A DNA stretch of 61,588 nt from Myxococcales bacterium (GTDB lineage Bacteria; Myxococcota; Myxococcia; Myxococcales; JAKAPL01): the NCBI GenBank assembly GCA_021783235.1, contig JAJXUD010000021.1, positions 1-61,588 of the forward strand, written 5' to 3'. The translations under genes and the position numbers were made by a program. Shown here piece by piece: positions 1-10,114 of the stretch; within the stretch, counting starts at the first letter, position 1; each line of letters begins with the position of its first letter. A model generated the notes under the pieces. It was not told the origin of the DNA. It ran no database searches and saw only the letters and a list, made by a program, of their open reading frames with translations.

Positions 1-120
1 TCGCCGCCATGCGCAAACTCCTCTGCGCCGTCTACAGCGTCGCCAAGAGCGGCAAGCCCTTCACCCCACACCTCGCACCCACGGGGACCGTATGAATCCT
101 CTTGACGGACGTGACGGTAT
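1..120 (+). mobile_element. Right end of an IS110-family insertion sequence (partial)
   Basis: The window opens inside an insertion sequence. The only coding part is the last 30 codons of a transposase (stop at 93-95). About 25 bases later the sequence becomes a Ser/Thr kinase coding region that starts abruptly just before its catalytic loop. The element's right boundary should therefore lie between 96 and about 120. IS110-family elements carry short or no terminal inverted repeats, so none is expected here. The exact boundary and any target duplication cannot be fixed from one end. Confidence 0.6.
3..95 (+). CDS. IS110-family transposase, C-terminal end (partial)
   Basis: This is the last 30 residues of a gene cut by the window start. 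The visible peptide contains MRKLLCAVYSVAKSGKPF, followed by a short tail and a TGA at 93-95. A basic 'KLL..(I/V)(Y/F)..(K/R).G.PF.P' tail is typical of the extreme C-terminus of IS116/IS110/IS902 transposases, just after the PF02371-type domain. The catalytic DEDD and serine parts lie outside the window. The neighbouring kinase frame begins immediately after this stop, in the same frame, with its own 5' half missing. That fits an insertion into the kinase gene, although a window or contig edge at a repeated element would look the same. The family call rests on a short tail only. Confidence 0.65.
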   Translation, partial: AAMRKLLCAVYSVAKSGKPFTPHLAPTGTV

Positions 121-1895
121 CTCACGGGGCCGGCATCGTGCACCGGGACATCAAGCCCGAAAACCTCCTCTTGACGCGCGATCGGCGGCTCAAGGTCACG
201 GACTTCGGCATCGCCCACGTCCGCGGATCGAGCCTCGCGCGCACCCAGGTGGGCGCTCTCCTCGGCACGCCCAGCTACGCCGCGCCAGAGCAGCTCGCGG
301 GCCAGCCGGTGGACGGGCGCGCCGATCTCTACTCGCTCGGGGCCGTGCTCTACCAGGCGCTCGTGGGACGCCCGCCCTTCGAGGCGACGAGCCTCTACGA
401 GCTGATTCAGCTGGTCCAGACGCAGCCGCCTCTCCCGCCTCGGACCGCGGTCCCAGGGCTGCCAGCGGCCCTCGAGGCCGCGATCCTCCACGCGCTCGCC
501 AAGCGGCCGGAGGATCGCTTTTCCACGGCACGCGAGATGGCGGCGGCGCTCCAGCCCTTCGCCGCCTCCCCCGGAGCGGCGCCTCGTTCGGCCCCCGCAA
601 CGACGCTCGCCTCGGTCCAGACCGTCTGGACCAGCGGCGCTACGCCCCAGGAGCTCGTGGCGGGAGCGGTGCGTCAATGGCCGGCGACGCCGCTCGGGCG
701 CCGCCCCACCGAGCCCCTCCTCGCCCAGCTCGCCGAGCGACCGCTCCACGCCCCCGCCTTCTCCGGCGCGCTCGACGTGGGGACCGCCACCCTGCTGTAC
801 TACGACGGAGTCCTCTACGCGGCCTTCGCTCCATCGACCGGTCGGAGCGGGGATGAGGTGGTCGAAGGGCTGGCCGCCGAGATCGATGCGACGCTTCACG
901 CGGTCCCGCCCGGCGTCGAGCCGCGGCTCCCCTCGCTGCTGGCCTCCGTGCTGCGGCCCCACGAAGCGTCCTGGCTCGACGCCGGGGTGACCGACCTGCC
1001 GCGCCTCGCTGGGAAGCTCGCCGACGACGGGTTCGACGGCGCCCTGCGGATCGAACGGGGGCCCCTCCTTGGCTTCGCGCTCTTCAGCAAGGGCGCCCGC
1101 GTCCTCGACCTCGACCTCTTCGGCGAGGGGTGGCCCGCGGCCGCGGGCCGGTCGCGCTGGGAGCGCTGGATCACGGAGAGCGGTGCCCGGGCGCGCACCG
1201 AGCCCCGCCGGGCCTCGTTTCCGTCGCTCAGCTTCCGCCAGCAGCTCGCCGAGTGCCCCCTCGACGTCGTGCGTCCGGCCCCTCCCGGCGAGGCCGCGAT
1301 TCGATCGGACGCGGCGGCCGAAGCCCGCGCCATCCGCCTCGAGTCGCGCGGCCACTCGCTCCACCGAAGCGGCTCCTTGCTCTCGTCGCTCGTCGACGAG
1401 GATCCCGCCCAGGCCGCGGCGCGCTGGCTGCTCGCCGAGCTTCCGCTCCAGTTCGAGCAGTTCGGCCGGACCCCTCGCTGGCGCAAGCTCGTGGAGCCGC
1501 TCTCGGAGGTCCGCGAGGTACGGCTCCACCACGCCGCCCTCGGGGCCAATACCCTCCCGTTCGCCGCGGCGACCTTCGGGCCGAACGGGGACCTCTCTCA
1601 CCTCGTCGATCGCGCCGCCACGGGTAGCCCCGAGGCCGTTCGTGCGTTCGCCGATCGCGTGCTCGCCGTCAAGCAGGCGGGCGCGCCCAAGCTCGGCGGC
1701 GCGCTGCTCTTCGCCCCCCGCTTCTCGGAGGAGGCCCCCGGGGCCTACCTCGAGCTGCTGCGCGGCGCGAAGGCGCGGCTTTTCGGCGCCCTCTCCCACC
1801 GCGAGGGCTTCGTGCGGCTGGGTGTCTCGGACGGGGTTCACCTCCTGCTCGTCGAGGAGGGGGGCGAGCATCGCCGGCCGCTCGTCCCCGAGTGA
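102..1895 (+). CDS. Hanks-type Ser/Thr protein kinase, N-terminally truncated
   Basis: The catalytic loop (HRDIKPENL, HRD at 141-149), the DFG motif (201-209), an APEQL activation-segment end and the subdomain IX stretch (ADLYSLGAVLYQAL) identify a eukaryotic-type Ser/Thr kinase. The glycine-rich loop, catalytic lysine and C-helix are missing because an IS110-type end sits directly upstream. The TTG at 102 is only the first codon able to start and is not the native start. No transmembrane helix follows the kinase domain. The remaining ~430 residues are unrecognised and soluble-looking. They include two stretches ('FSGALDV..ATLLYYDGVLYAA' and 'GFDGALRIERGPLLGFALF') that resemble a duplicated small beta-rich module. 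The product cannot be an active kinase as it stands, so this is probably a disrupted gene. Confidence 0.8.
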   Translation: MTDVTVSHGAGIVHRDIKPENLLLTRDRRLKVTDFGIAHVRGSSLARTQVGALLGTPSYAAPEQLAGQPVDGRADLYSLGAVLYQALVGRPPFEATSLYELIQLVQTQPPLPPRTAVPGLPAALEAAILHALAKRPEDRFSTAREMAAALQPFAASPGAAPRSAPATTLASVQTVWTSGATPQELVAGAVRQWPATPLGRRPTEPLLAQLAERPLHAPAFSGALDVGTATLLYYDGVLYAAFAPSTGRSGDEVVEGLAAEIDATLHAVPPGVEPRLPSLLASVLRPHEASWLDAGVTDLPRLAGKLADDGFDGALRIERGPLLGFALFSKGARVLDLDLFGEGWPAAAGRSRWERWITESGARARTEPRRASFPSLSFRQQLAECPLDVVRPAPPGEAAIRSDAAAEARAIRLESRGHSLHRSGSLLSSLVDEDPAQAAARWLLAELPLQFEQFGRTPRWRKLVEPLSEVREVRLHHAALGANTLPFAAATFGPNGDLSHLVDRAATGSPEAVRAFADRVLAVKQAGAPKLGGALLFAPRFSEEAPGAYLELLRGAKARLFGALSHREGFVRLGVSDGVHLLLVEEGGEHRRPLVPE

Positions 1896-1949
1896 CCCGC
1901 CGCACCCACGCTCGTCGAGCGGTGAATCTTTCCGAGCGGCGCGCGGCTC

Positions 1950-1981
1950 TTGACACGGCATCCACGGGCGCCGCCTATACG
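1950..1981 (+). promoter_or_regulatory. Candidate promoter of the copper ATPase gene
   Basis: A perfect -35 TTGACA (1950-1955) is followed by a -10-like TATACG (1976-1981). The spacer is 20 bases, or 19 if the -10 is read as CTATAC. Such over-long spacers are characteristic of promoters activated by MerR/CueR-type metal sensors, which would suit the copper pump downstream. No clear CueR dyad was seen between the boxes, so metal control is inference. Confidence 0.45.
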
Positions 1982-2003
1982 ACCCGCGAAGGAGACGAAG
2001 GCC

Positions 2004-4292
2004 TTGACCGTCGAGACCAGCGCACCAGCGGCCCGCGATCCCGTCTGCGGGATGAGCGTCGATCCAGCCGCCCCGAAGGGCGGCAGCTACGCGCATGCGG
2101 GGACGACCTACTTCTTCTGCAACCCGAAGTGCCGCGCCCGCTTCTCGGCGGATCCCGAGGGCTACCTCTCGGGGAAGCCACGGCCCAAGGCGGCGGCGGG
2201 CCGCTACGGCTGCCCGATGGATCCTCAGATCGAGCAGGACGGCCCCGGCGCCTGCCCCATCTGCGGCATGGCGCTCGAGCCGCTCTCTCCCTCGCTCGAG
2301 GAGACGGGGCCCGATCCCGAGTACCTCGACCTGCGGCGCCGCTTCGCCGTGGGCGTGACCCTCTCCCTGCCCGTCCTGCTCCTCGGCATGATCCCGATCT
2401 TCCACGGGAGCGCCGTCGCCTGGGCGCAGGGGATCCTCTCGACGCCGGTGGTCCTCTGGGGCGGCCTCCCCTTCTTCGAGCGCGGCTTCGCGTCGCTCAA
2501 GACGCTCCGCTTCAACATGTTCACCCTCATCGCGCTCGGGGTGGGCATCTCGTACTCCTACAGCCTGATCGCGCTCCTCGCCCCCGGCCTCTTCCCGCCC
2601 TCGCTGCGACACGAGGGGCTGGTCGCCGTCTACTTCGAGCCGGCGGCCGTGATCACCGTGCTCGTCCTGCTCGGGCAGCTGCTCGAGCTGCGGGCCCGGG
2701 CCCGGACGCGCGGCGCCCTGAAGGCGCTCCTCGGCCTGCGACCGAGGACGGCCCGGCTCGTCCGTCCCGACGGCCGGGAGGAGGACGCTCCGATCGAGCA
2801 CGTGGCGCTGGGCGACCTCGTGCGCGTCCGGCCCGGCGAGAAGGTCCCCGTCGACGGCGCCGTCGTCCAGGGCCAGAGCTCGGTCGACGAGTCGCTGGTC
2901 ACGGGCGAGCCGCTCCCCGTGGAGAAGGGGCCGGGCGCGAAGGTCACGGGCGGCACCCAGAACGGCCACGGCAGCTTCGTCCTGCGGGCGGAGCGGATCG
3001 GCGAGGGGACGCTGCTCGCCCAGATCGTCCGGCTCGTCGCCGAGGCGCAGCGCAGCCGCGCGCCCATCCAGGGGATCACCGACCGGGTCTCGGGCATCTT
3101 CGTGCCCACGGTGGTCTTCGCCTCCGCCCTCACCTTCGCCGTCTGGTCGCTCGTGGGCCCCGAGCCGCGCGTCGCCTACGCGCTCGTCAACGCCGTGGCG
3201 GTGCTCGTCATCGCCTGCCCCTGCGCGCTCGGGCTCGCGACCCCCATGGCGATTCTCGTGGGCACGGGCCGGGGCGCCTCGGCCGGCGTGCTCGTCCGCA
3301 ACGCCGAGGCGCTCGAGCGGCTCGAGAAGATCGACACGCTGGCCGTCGACAAGACCGGAACGCTCACCGAGGGCAGGCCCCGGGTCGAGGCGATCGAGCC
3401 GACGGCCGGCGCCGGTGCCGGCGAACTGCTCGCGGTCGCGGCGGCGCTCGAGCGCGGCAGCGAGCACCCGCTCGCCTCGGCCATCGGGAAGGCGGCCGAG
3501 GATCGGGCGCTCGCCCTGCCGCCGCTCGCGGGCTTCGGCGCCGAGCCGGGGCGGGGCATCTTCGGCGAGGTGGGGGGCCTCTCGGCCGCGCTCGGCAGTC
3601 AGCCCTTCTTGCAGGCGCGCGGGGTCGCCCTGCCCGAGGCCGCGCTCGCGCGGGCCGGGGCGCTCCGGGCGGAGGGGCACGGCGTCGTCTTCGTCGCCCG
3701 CGGCGGGGTCTACCTCGGGCTCCTCTCGGTGACCGATCCCGTCAAGGAATCGGCCGCCCCGGCGCTGGCGGCGCTGCGCGCCCGCGGACTTCGGATCGTG
3801 ATGCTGAGCGGCGACGCCCGCGCCACCGCCGAGGCGGTGGCGAAGCGGCTCGGGATCGACGAGACGCTGGCCGAGCTCTCGCCCGCGCAGAAGGCCGAGG
3901 CCGTCGCGAGGCTGCGGGCCGAGGGGCGGCGGGTCGCGATGGCGGGCGACGGCGTCAACGACGCGCCGGCGCTCGCCGCCGCCGAGGTGGGCGTCGCCAT
4001 GGGGACGGGGACCGACGTCGCCATGGGCAGCGCCGGCATCACGCTCGTCACGGGCGACCTGCGCGGCGTCCTGCGCGCCCTCGCCCTCAGCCGCGCCACC
4101 ATGCGCAACGTGCGGCAGAACCTCTTCTTCGCCTTCGTCTACAACGGCCTCGGCGTGCCGCTCGCCGCCGGCGTCCTCTACCCGTTCTTCGGCCTCTTGC
4201 TCTCGCCGATGATCGCCGCCGCCGCGATGAGCTTCAGCTCGCTCTCGGTGGTGACGAACGCGCTCCGGCTCCGGCTCGCGCGGCTCGACTGA
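2004..4292 (+). CDS. copA: Cu+/Ag+-exporting P1B-type ATPase with YHS and HMBD domains
   Basis: An ATP-driven efflux pump of the inner membrane for monovalent copper or silver. From the N-terminus it has a YHS domain (residues 12-55, cysteines 15, 39, 43) and a CPM...CPICGM heavy-metal-binding domain (68-89). Eight membrane helices follow, with the CPC permeation motif (C405/C407), the phosphorylated aspartate D449 in DKTGT, a GDGVNDAP hinge, and late-helix YN and MSFSS motifs that mark the P1B-1 (Cu+) class. The TTG at 2004 is chosen because AAGGAG at 1989-1994 sits 9 bases upstream; an ATG at 1950 lies inside the promoter. The length of 762 residues is normal. The gene stands alone, convergent with dnaK. 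The YHS/HMBD pair replaces the usual CxxC HMA domains. Confidence 0.93.
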   Translation: MTVETSAPAARDPVCGMSVDPAAPKGGSYAHAGTTYFFCNPKCRARFSADPEGYLSGKPRPKAAAGRYGCPMDPQIEQDGPGACPICGMALEPLSPSLEETGPDPEYLDLRRRFAVGVTLSLPVLLLGMIPIFHGSAVAWAQGILSTPVVLWGGLPFFERGFASLKTLRFNMFTLIALGVGISYSYSLIALLAPGLFPPSLRHEGLVAVYFEPAAVITVLVLLGQLLELRARARTRGALKALLGLRPRTARLVRPDGREEDAPIEHVALGDLVRVRPGEKVPVDGAVVQGQSSVDESLVTGEPLPVEKGPGAKVTGGTQNGHGSFVLRAERIGEGTLLAQIVRLVAEAQRSRAPIQGITDRVSGIFVPTVVFASALTFAVWSLVGPEPRVAYALVNAVAVLVIACPCALGLATPMAILVGTGRGASAGVLVRNAEALERLEKIDTLAVDKTGTLTEGRPRVEAIEPTAGAGAGELLAVAAALERGSEHPLASAIGKAAEDRALALPPLAGFGAEPGRGIFGEVGGLSAALGSQPFLQARGVALPEAALARAGALRAEGHGVVFVARGGVYLGLLSVTDPVKESAAPALAALRARGLRIVMLSGDARATAEAVAKRLGIDETLAELSPAQKAEAVARLRAEGRRVAMAGDGVNDAPALAAAEVGVAMGTGTDVAMGSAGITLVTGDLRGVLRALALSRATMRNVRQNLFFAFVYNGLGVPLAAGVLYPFFGLLLSPMIAAAAMSFSSLSVVTNALRLRLARLD

Positions 4293-4293
4293 T

Positions 4294-4328
4294 CGCCCGC
4301 CTTCGGGCGCCGCTCGTCCCTCGAGCGG
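4294..4328. terminator. Two adjacent hairpins between convergent copA and dnaK
   Basis: CGCCCG (4294-4299) pairs with CGGGCG (4304-4309) across a 4-base loop. Then CCGCTCG (4310-4316) pairs with CGAGCGG (4322-4328) across a 5-base loop. They fill the 42-base gap between the two stop codons. No T-run follows on either strand, so this could be a bidirectional pause or termination element rather than a classical terminator. Confidence 0.5.
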
Positions 4329-4334
4329 GCTCGA

Positions 4335-6251
<1,917 letters not shown>

Positions 6252-6306
6252 GTCTGTCGCGCTCTCCTGTGGGCGGCGCCTCCAAGGGCACCGGCCGAAC
6301 GGCGCT

Positions 6307-6334
6307 AACCTAACCACCCATGGGATCGAGTCAA
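6307..6334 (-). promoter_or_regulatory. Candidate sigma-70-type promoter of dnaK
   Basis: Read on the minus strand: TTGACT (6329-6334), a 16-base spacer, then TAGGTT (6307-6312). The -10 box ends 55 bases before the dnaK ATG, leaving a leader with a good Shine-Dalgarno site. No sigma-32-type CTTGAAA / CCCAT pair with normal spacing was found. Confidence 0.5.
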
Positions 6335-6546
6335 CGCGTGAAATGGCTTCGCTTTCGAAGGGGGGGCCGACCGCGTAACCGCCTACGCGCGCCGCCACCC
6401 GCCCTACGCGCCCGCCGGCCCTCCGGGATGGACCCCTTCGCACCGAGCGTTGTGATTACACATACTTGCAGTGGCGACACCGAGACGAGCGGCTGGCATT
6501 TTTCATGCTTCACCCATTCCCCGGTCTGTGCCACCGGAGGCATCGA
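6335..6546. other. Divergent intergenic region between dnaK and the lipid-kinase-like gene
   Basis: This gap contains no gene. It holds two small dyads: CTTCG-cttt-CGAAG (6347-6360) and TGTG-atta-CACA (6451-6462). The second lies in a locally AT-rich patch with a weak promoter-like pair (TTCGCA at 6437-6442, CATACT at 6461-6466, spacer 18). Either dyad could be an operator, but nothing nearby names a regulator. Confidence 0.3.
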
Positions 6547-7662
6547 ATGCCGAACGACTCGGTCGCCGTCTTGCTGAACGCCAACGCGAAGCAGGTCTCC
6601 GACCGCATCCAGGGAGCCATCTCCCACGTCGTCCCCCCGGAGGACATCTTCCTCTCGCGGAGCCCCCGGGACGCCAAGGCGATCGCCCGCACCGTCCTCG
6701 ACCGCGGCTTCGGGACCGTCTTCATCGGCGGCGGCGACGGGACCTTCGTCGGCTTCGTCAACGAGATCTTCGACTTCCTCGAGCGTCCAGACCGGCCGGG
6801 TCCGGTCGAGGGAGTCGGGCGGAGGCCGTTCCAGGCGCCCGCTCCCTCGGTGGCGCGGCGGCCGAACAGGCCGGCCGGCGGCGCCGTCGTCCCGCGCTTC
6901 GGGATGCTGAAGCTCGGCACCGGGAACGCGGTCGCCGGCCTGCTCGGGGCCTCGCCCGTGCGCGGCGGCGGCATCCTCGACGACCTGCTCCGCGCCCGCT
7001 CCGGCGAGATCCCGGGCGTCTACGAGCTCGACCTCCTCGAGACCGAGGGGCGCTGCTGCCCCTTCGCCGGCTTCGGCATCGACGCCGCCATCATCAACGA
7101 CTACGCGGCGCTCAAGCGGCGCCTCGCCGGCGGACCGCTCGGCCGCTGGGCCACGGGCGGCGCCGGCTACGCCGCCTCCATCAGCGCCAAGACCGCCCCC
7201 CACTACCTCGCGGGCCGCGGCCACGCCGAGGTCGAGGTGGTGAACGAGGGCGGCCCCGCGGTGCGGCTCGGCCGGGGCGGCCGGCTGCTCGGGGCCTACG
7301 CGCCGGGCGAGATCCTCTACCGCGGCCCCTGCAACGTCGTCGCGGGCAGCACCGTCCCGAACTTCGGCTTCCACTTCAAGTTCTTCCCCTTCGCCGGCAA
7401 GGAGCGGGGCAAGATGCAGCTGCGCGTCTCGCGCGTCCCCGCGCTCACGGTCCTCCGGCACCTCGGGACGGTCTGGAACGGCAGCTACGCGAACGAGGAC
7501 GACTGCTTCGACTTCCTCTGCGACCGGGTCTCGGTCCGCTTCGACCGGCCGATGCCCTTCCAGATCGGCGGCGACGCCGAGGGCTACCGCGAGAAGATCC
7601 GCTTCGGCATCGCCGACCGCTCGGTCGAGATGGTGAGCTTCAACAAGAGCCTGCGAAACTAG
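6547..7662 (+). CDS. Diacylglycerol/lipid kinase family protein
   Basis: The protein has the DAGK catalytic signature GGGDGT about 60 residues in and a KLGTGNAVA motif, the nucleotide-binding core of the DgkB/YegS/LCB5 superfamily. It probably phosphorylates a lipid such as diacylglycerol or a sphingoid base at the inner membrane. The ATG at 6547 follows CCGGAGG (6534-6540). It is 371 residues, somewhat longer than YegS, with a Pro/Gly-rich insertion between the GGGDGT and GTGN motifs. No membrane segment is visible. The gene is monocistronic. The substrate cannot be deduced. Confidence 0.8.
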   Translation: MPNDSVAVLLNANAKQVSDRIQGAISHVVPPEDIFLSRSPRDAKAIARTVLDRGFGTVFIGGGDGTFVGFVNEIFDFLERPDRPGPVEGVGRRPFQAPAPSVARRPNRPAGGAVVPRFGMLKLGTGNAVAGLLGASPVRGGGILDDLLRARSGEIPGVYELDLLETEGRCCPFAGFGIDAAIINDYAALKRRLAGGPLGRWATGGAGYAASISAKTAPHYLAGRGHAEVEVVNEGGPAVRLGRGGRLLGAYAPGEILYRGPCNVVAGSTVPNFGFHFKFFPFAGKERGKMQLRVSRVPALTVLRHLGTVWNGSYANEDDCFDFLCDRVSVRFDRPMPFQIGGDAEGYREKIRFGIADRSVEMVSFNKSLRN

Positions 7663-7767
7663 CTCGGCGACGCGCGCAGGCTGCGCCGCCACGGGAGACG
7701 CTGGTCGCTCCCGCGGAGGGCGCCGATCCGAGCGGCCCGCCAGCCGAGCGACGAGCCTGCCGGAGCC

Positions 7768-8748
7768 CTACCCCCGAGCCTCCAGCTGGGGCGCCATCGG
7801 CTTGAGCCCGATGTCCCGCAGCAGCTGGTCGTCGGCGTTCAGCTCGGGGTTCGGCGTCGTGAGGAGCTTCTCCCCGTAGAAGATCGAGCTCGCGCCGGCG
7901 AGGAAGCAGAGCACCTGGGCCTCCCGCGTGAGCGAGCTGCGGCCGGCGGAGAGCCGCACGCGCGAGCGGGGCATCATGAGGCGGGCCACCGCGATGGTGC
8001 GGACGAGCTCCAGCGGGTCGACCGGGGGCCGGCCGGCGAGTGGAGTCCCCTCGACCGGCACGAGCGCGTTGACGGGGACGCTCTCCGGGTGGGGCGTCAG
8101 GTTCGCGAGCGTCACGAGGAGCGCGGCGCGGTCGCGGGGCCCCTCGCCCATGCCGATGATGCCGCCGCAGCAGACGCTGACGCCGGCTCGCCGGACGGCG
8201 CCGAGGGTCTCCAGCCGATCGTCGTAGCCGCGCGTCGTGATGATCTCGCCGTAGAACTCGCGGGAGCTGTCGAGGTTGTGGTTGTAAGCGTCGAGCCCGG
8301 CCTCCTTGAGCGCCTGAGCCTGCGCGTCGGTCAGCATGCCGAGGGTGCAGCAGACCTCGAGGCCGAGCGCCTTGACGCCGCGGACCATCTCGAGGACCCG
8401 CTCGAAGGCCGGCCCATCCTTGACCTCGCGCCAGGCGGCCCCCATGCAGAAGCGGCTGGCCCCGGCGGCGGCGGCGGCCCGGGCCGCGGCGAGCACCTCC
8501 TCGACCGGCAGCATCCGCTCGGCCCCGACGGCCGTGTCGTGCCGAGCCGACTGGGGGCAGTAGCCGCAGTCCTCGGAGCAGCCGCCGGTCTTCACCGACA
8601 GGAGCGTGCAGAGCTGGATCTCGTCCGCCTTGTGGTGGCGCCGGTGGACGGATTGGGCCTCGAAGACGAGGTCGAGCAGCGGCCGCTCGTAGAGGGCGAG
8701 CGCCTCCTCGACGGTCCAGTCGTGGCGGGTGGTTGGGTCGTTGGCCAT
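7768..8748 (-). CDS. bioB: Biotin synthase
   Basis: A radical-SAM enzyme that inserts sulfur into dethiobiotin, the last step of biotin synthesis. The CSEDCGYC motif carries the three cysteines of the SAM-binding 4Fe-4S cluster. Downstream are the conserved [24 protein letters not shown] and RLSAGR segments that bind SAM, substrate and the auxiliary Fe-S cluster. The 326-residue length is normal. No other bio genes are adjacent, so the rest of the pathway must be elsewhere. The ATG at 8748 has no Shine-Dalgarno site but lies 9 bases after an extended -10 box. Confidence 0.97.
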   Translation of the reverse strand: MANDPTTRHDWTVEEALALYERPLLDLVFEAQSVHRRHHKADEIQLCTLLSVKTGGCSEDCGYCPQSARHDTAVGAERMLPVEEVLAAARAAAAAGASRFCMGAAWREVKDGPAFERVLEMVRGVKALGLEVCCTLGMLTDAQAQALKEAGLDAYNHNLDSSREFYGEIITTRGYDDRLETLGAVRRAGVSVCCGGIIGMGEGPRDRAALLVTLANLTPHPESVPVNALVPVEGTPLAGRPPVDPLELVRTIAVARLMMPRSRVRLSAGRSSLTREAQVLCFLAGASSIFYGEKLLTTPNPELNADDQLLRDIGLKPMAPQLEARG

Positions 8749-8757
8749 GGCCGCGAG

Positions 8758-8786
8758 CGTATAGCAGACGGCCGGGCTCGCGGCCA
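8758..8786 (-). promoter_or_regulatory. Candidate near-leaderless promoter of bioB
   Basis: On the minus strand an extended -10, TGC-TATACG (hexamer at 8758-8763), ends 9 bases before the ATG. A weak -35, TGGCCG (8781-8786), lies 17 bases upstream. No ribosome-binding site fits between the -10 and the start. No BirA-type operator was recognised. Confidence 0.4.
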
Positions 8787-8818
8787 GCCGCTGCGTGCCA
8801 CCAAAGATGCGAGAGCCC

Positions 8819-9505
8819 TCAGCGCTCGATCGCGAAGGGGATCTCGAGCGGGAACGGCGGCCGCCCCTCCGGGCGGGCCTCGAAGCGGAGCGTCAGCCGA
8901 CCGTGCCCGCTCGCCCGCTGGTCCAGCCGCTGGAGAAAGAGGTAGCCCTCGGTCCGGCAGCCTCGCGGGAGCGTGACGGGCCGCAGCCCGAAGGTGACGA
9001 GCTCCCGGATGCGGCGGTCGGGCAGCTCTGCCGGGGCGTCGGGATAGGGCCAGAAGCCCCAGTAGCCCCACGACGCATCGGGAACGACCCACGGGCTCAG
9101 CCCGGGCGCGTAGAAGCCTCCCGGCCCCGGCGCGATGGGCAGCGCCTCCTCGCCCGGTGTCTCGCGGCCCTGGGAGAGCGGGCCGCCGTAGAGCAGGCGG
9201 AGGAGATCTCCCGGCCGCAGCGCGGCATACACCCTCCCCGTCCCGTCGACGAGGATGAAGCTCCCGTACGAGACGCCGAGGGGCACGGAACCGTCGTTCA
9301 CGAGGAAGACGTAGAACGACGTCGCGAGCGATCCGACGTCCGGGCCGGTTCCGGGGCCGAGGGCGGTGGCGACGAGCGTCACGCCCTTGCCCTGGGCGAT
9401 TCCCGAGGAGCGGTCGCGACCCTGCTGCGTCCCGAGCGCGACGAGGCGGGGCGCGCAGGCGGCGCAGGCAACGGCGGCAACGACGATTCGCGCCCTGGGG
9501 CCCAT
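8819..9505 (-). CDS. Putative lipoprotein of unknown function
   Basis: This 228-residue protein starts at an ATG preceded by GGAG and has a short hydrophobic signal with a lipobox-like VACAAC, so it is probably a lipoprotein. The mature part is rich in Gly, Pro and aromatic residues (for example [10 protein letters not shown]). It ends in beta-strand-like segments reminiscent of an immunoglobulin-like fold. I recognise no family. The neighbours are bioB (downstream, same strand, 70-base gap) and the divergent small-protein operon. Nothing in the context reveals a role. Confidence 0.65.
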   Translation of the reverse strand: MGPRARIVVAAVACAACAPRLVALGTQQGRDRSSGIAQGKGVTLVATALGPGTGPDVGSLATSFYVFLVNDGSVPLGVSYGSFILVDGTGRVYAALRPGDLLRLLYGGPLSQGRETPGEEALPIAPGPGGFYAPGLSPWVVPDASWGYWGFWPYPDAPAELPDRRIRELVTFGLRPVTLPRGCRTEGYLFLQRLDQRASGHGRLTLRFEARPEGRPPFPLEIPFAIER

Positions 9506-9600
9506 GTTCTCCTCGGCCCGCAAGCTAGCCATCCGCGCGCCGGTTGTCGCGCCAGCCGAGCGTGGCTACGTTCGCTCGGAATGACCGTTCGAGCCGCAGC

Positions 9601-9831
9601 GTGAACCAGCCGCACCTTTCGCCGCGGACGCCCGAGGCGGTGCGGGAGGATCTCGCCCGCGACCGCGAGGCGGCCGCCCGCTCCATCGAGGCGCTCGGAC
9701 GCGAGCTCACGTCGCGCTTCTACTGGCGGGTCGCCTACGCGAGGCGACCGTGGCGCTGGATCGGCGGCGCCTTCGTGATCGGCGCCTGGCTCGGAGCGCT
9801 GGGCTCGGCGGCGCGGGCAGAGGACGGCTAG
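9601..9831 (+). CDS. Small DUF3618-like membrane protein
   Basis: About 76 residues if the GTG at 9601 is used; an ATG at 9544 would add 19 poorly structured residues. An N-terminal segment (TPEAVREDLARDREAAARSI) resembles the amphipathic helix of DUF3618 proteins. A single hydrophobic helix (WIGGAFVIGAWLGALGSA) follows. It is the first of four consecutive small genes (9601-10720), probably one unit. Its TAG stop lies inside a TAGCTTTCTCG motif that recurs near 40885. The function is probably envelope maintenance or stress, by analogy only. Confidence 0.55.
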   Translation: MNQPHLSPRTPEAVREDLARDREAAARSIEALGRELTSRFYWRVAYARRPWRWIGGAFVIGAWLGALGSAARAEDG

Positions 9832-9839
9832 CTTTCTCG
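9829..9839 (+). promoter_or_regulatory. TAGCTTTCTCG motif, possible -10 element
   Basis: This 11-mer occurs upstream of the next small membrane-protein gene (ATG at 9908). It recurs exactly at 40885-40895 in front of the YihY-family gene, and as TAGCTTTC (8 of 11) at 60997 before the DksA-type gene. It fits a TAnnnT -10 box. No shared -35 was seen. Confidence 0.3.
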
Positions 9840-9907
9840 CGGAGGGACGGCGGCGCGGAGACATCGCCGCGCCGATCGTCGGCCCGCATCACGAGGAAGG
9901 AGAGACG

Positions 9908-10105
9908 ATGGCGACCGAGGAGATTCACGGCAACGGCAAGGCCACGCTGATCCACGAGCCACCCTTCGACTTGGGCGACGCGCGCCGCAAGCTCGAGGAG
10001 TGGAATCGGACGGCGCTGCGCTTCGTCCGCGAGCGGCCGGGCGCCTGCCTGCTCGGGGCGCTGGCGTTCGGCTTCGTGGTCGGGAGGATCGCCTCGCGGC
10101 GATAG
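9908..10105 (+). CDS. Small single-span membrane protein (DUF883-like tail)
   Basis: This 65-residue product starts at an ATG 5 bases after GGAGAG. A charged helical region (DLGDARRKLEEWNRTALRFV) leads to a C-terminal hydrophobic segment (GACLLGALAFGFVVGRIASRR) ending in arginines. The pattern of helix, 'RP' turn and a single glycine-rich helix is like the C-terminus of DUF883/ElaB-type proteins. The next gene starts 9 bases after its stop, implying co-transcription. The function is unknown. Confidence 0.65.
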   Translation: MATEEIHGNGKATLIHEPPFDLGDARRKLEEWNRTALRFVRERPGACLLGALAFGFVVGRIASRR

Positions 10106-10114
10106 GGGGAGAAG

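Noticed and set aside
1950-2003. ATG at 1950 as start of the copper ATPase
   Set aside because: It overlaps the TTGACA box and would add 18 residues without similarity. The TTG at 2004 has a proper ribosome-binding site.
6347-6360. CTTCG-cttt-CGAAG as the HrcA CIRCE element of dnaK
   Set aside because: CIRCE is a 9-bp inverted repeat with a 9-base spacer (TTAGCACTC). This hairpin matches neither sequence nor size.
6451-6462. TGTG-atta-CACA as a CRP site
   Set aside because: CRP sites need TGTGA-N6-TCACA. The spacing here is four bases and only four bases per arm match, so it is noted only as a small dyad.
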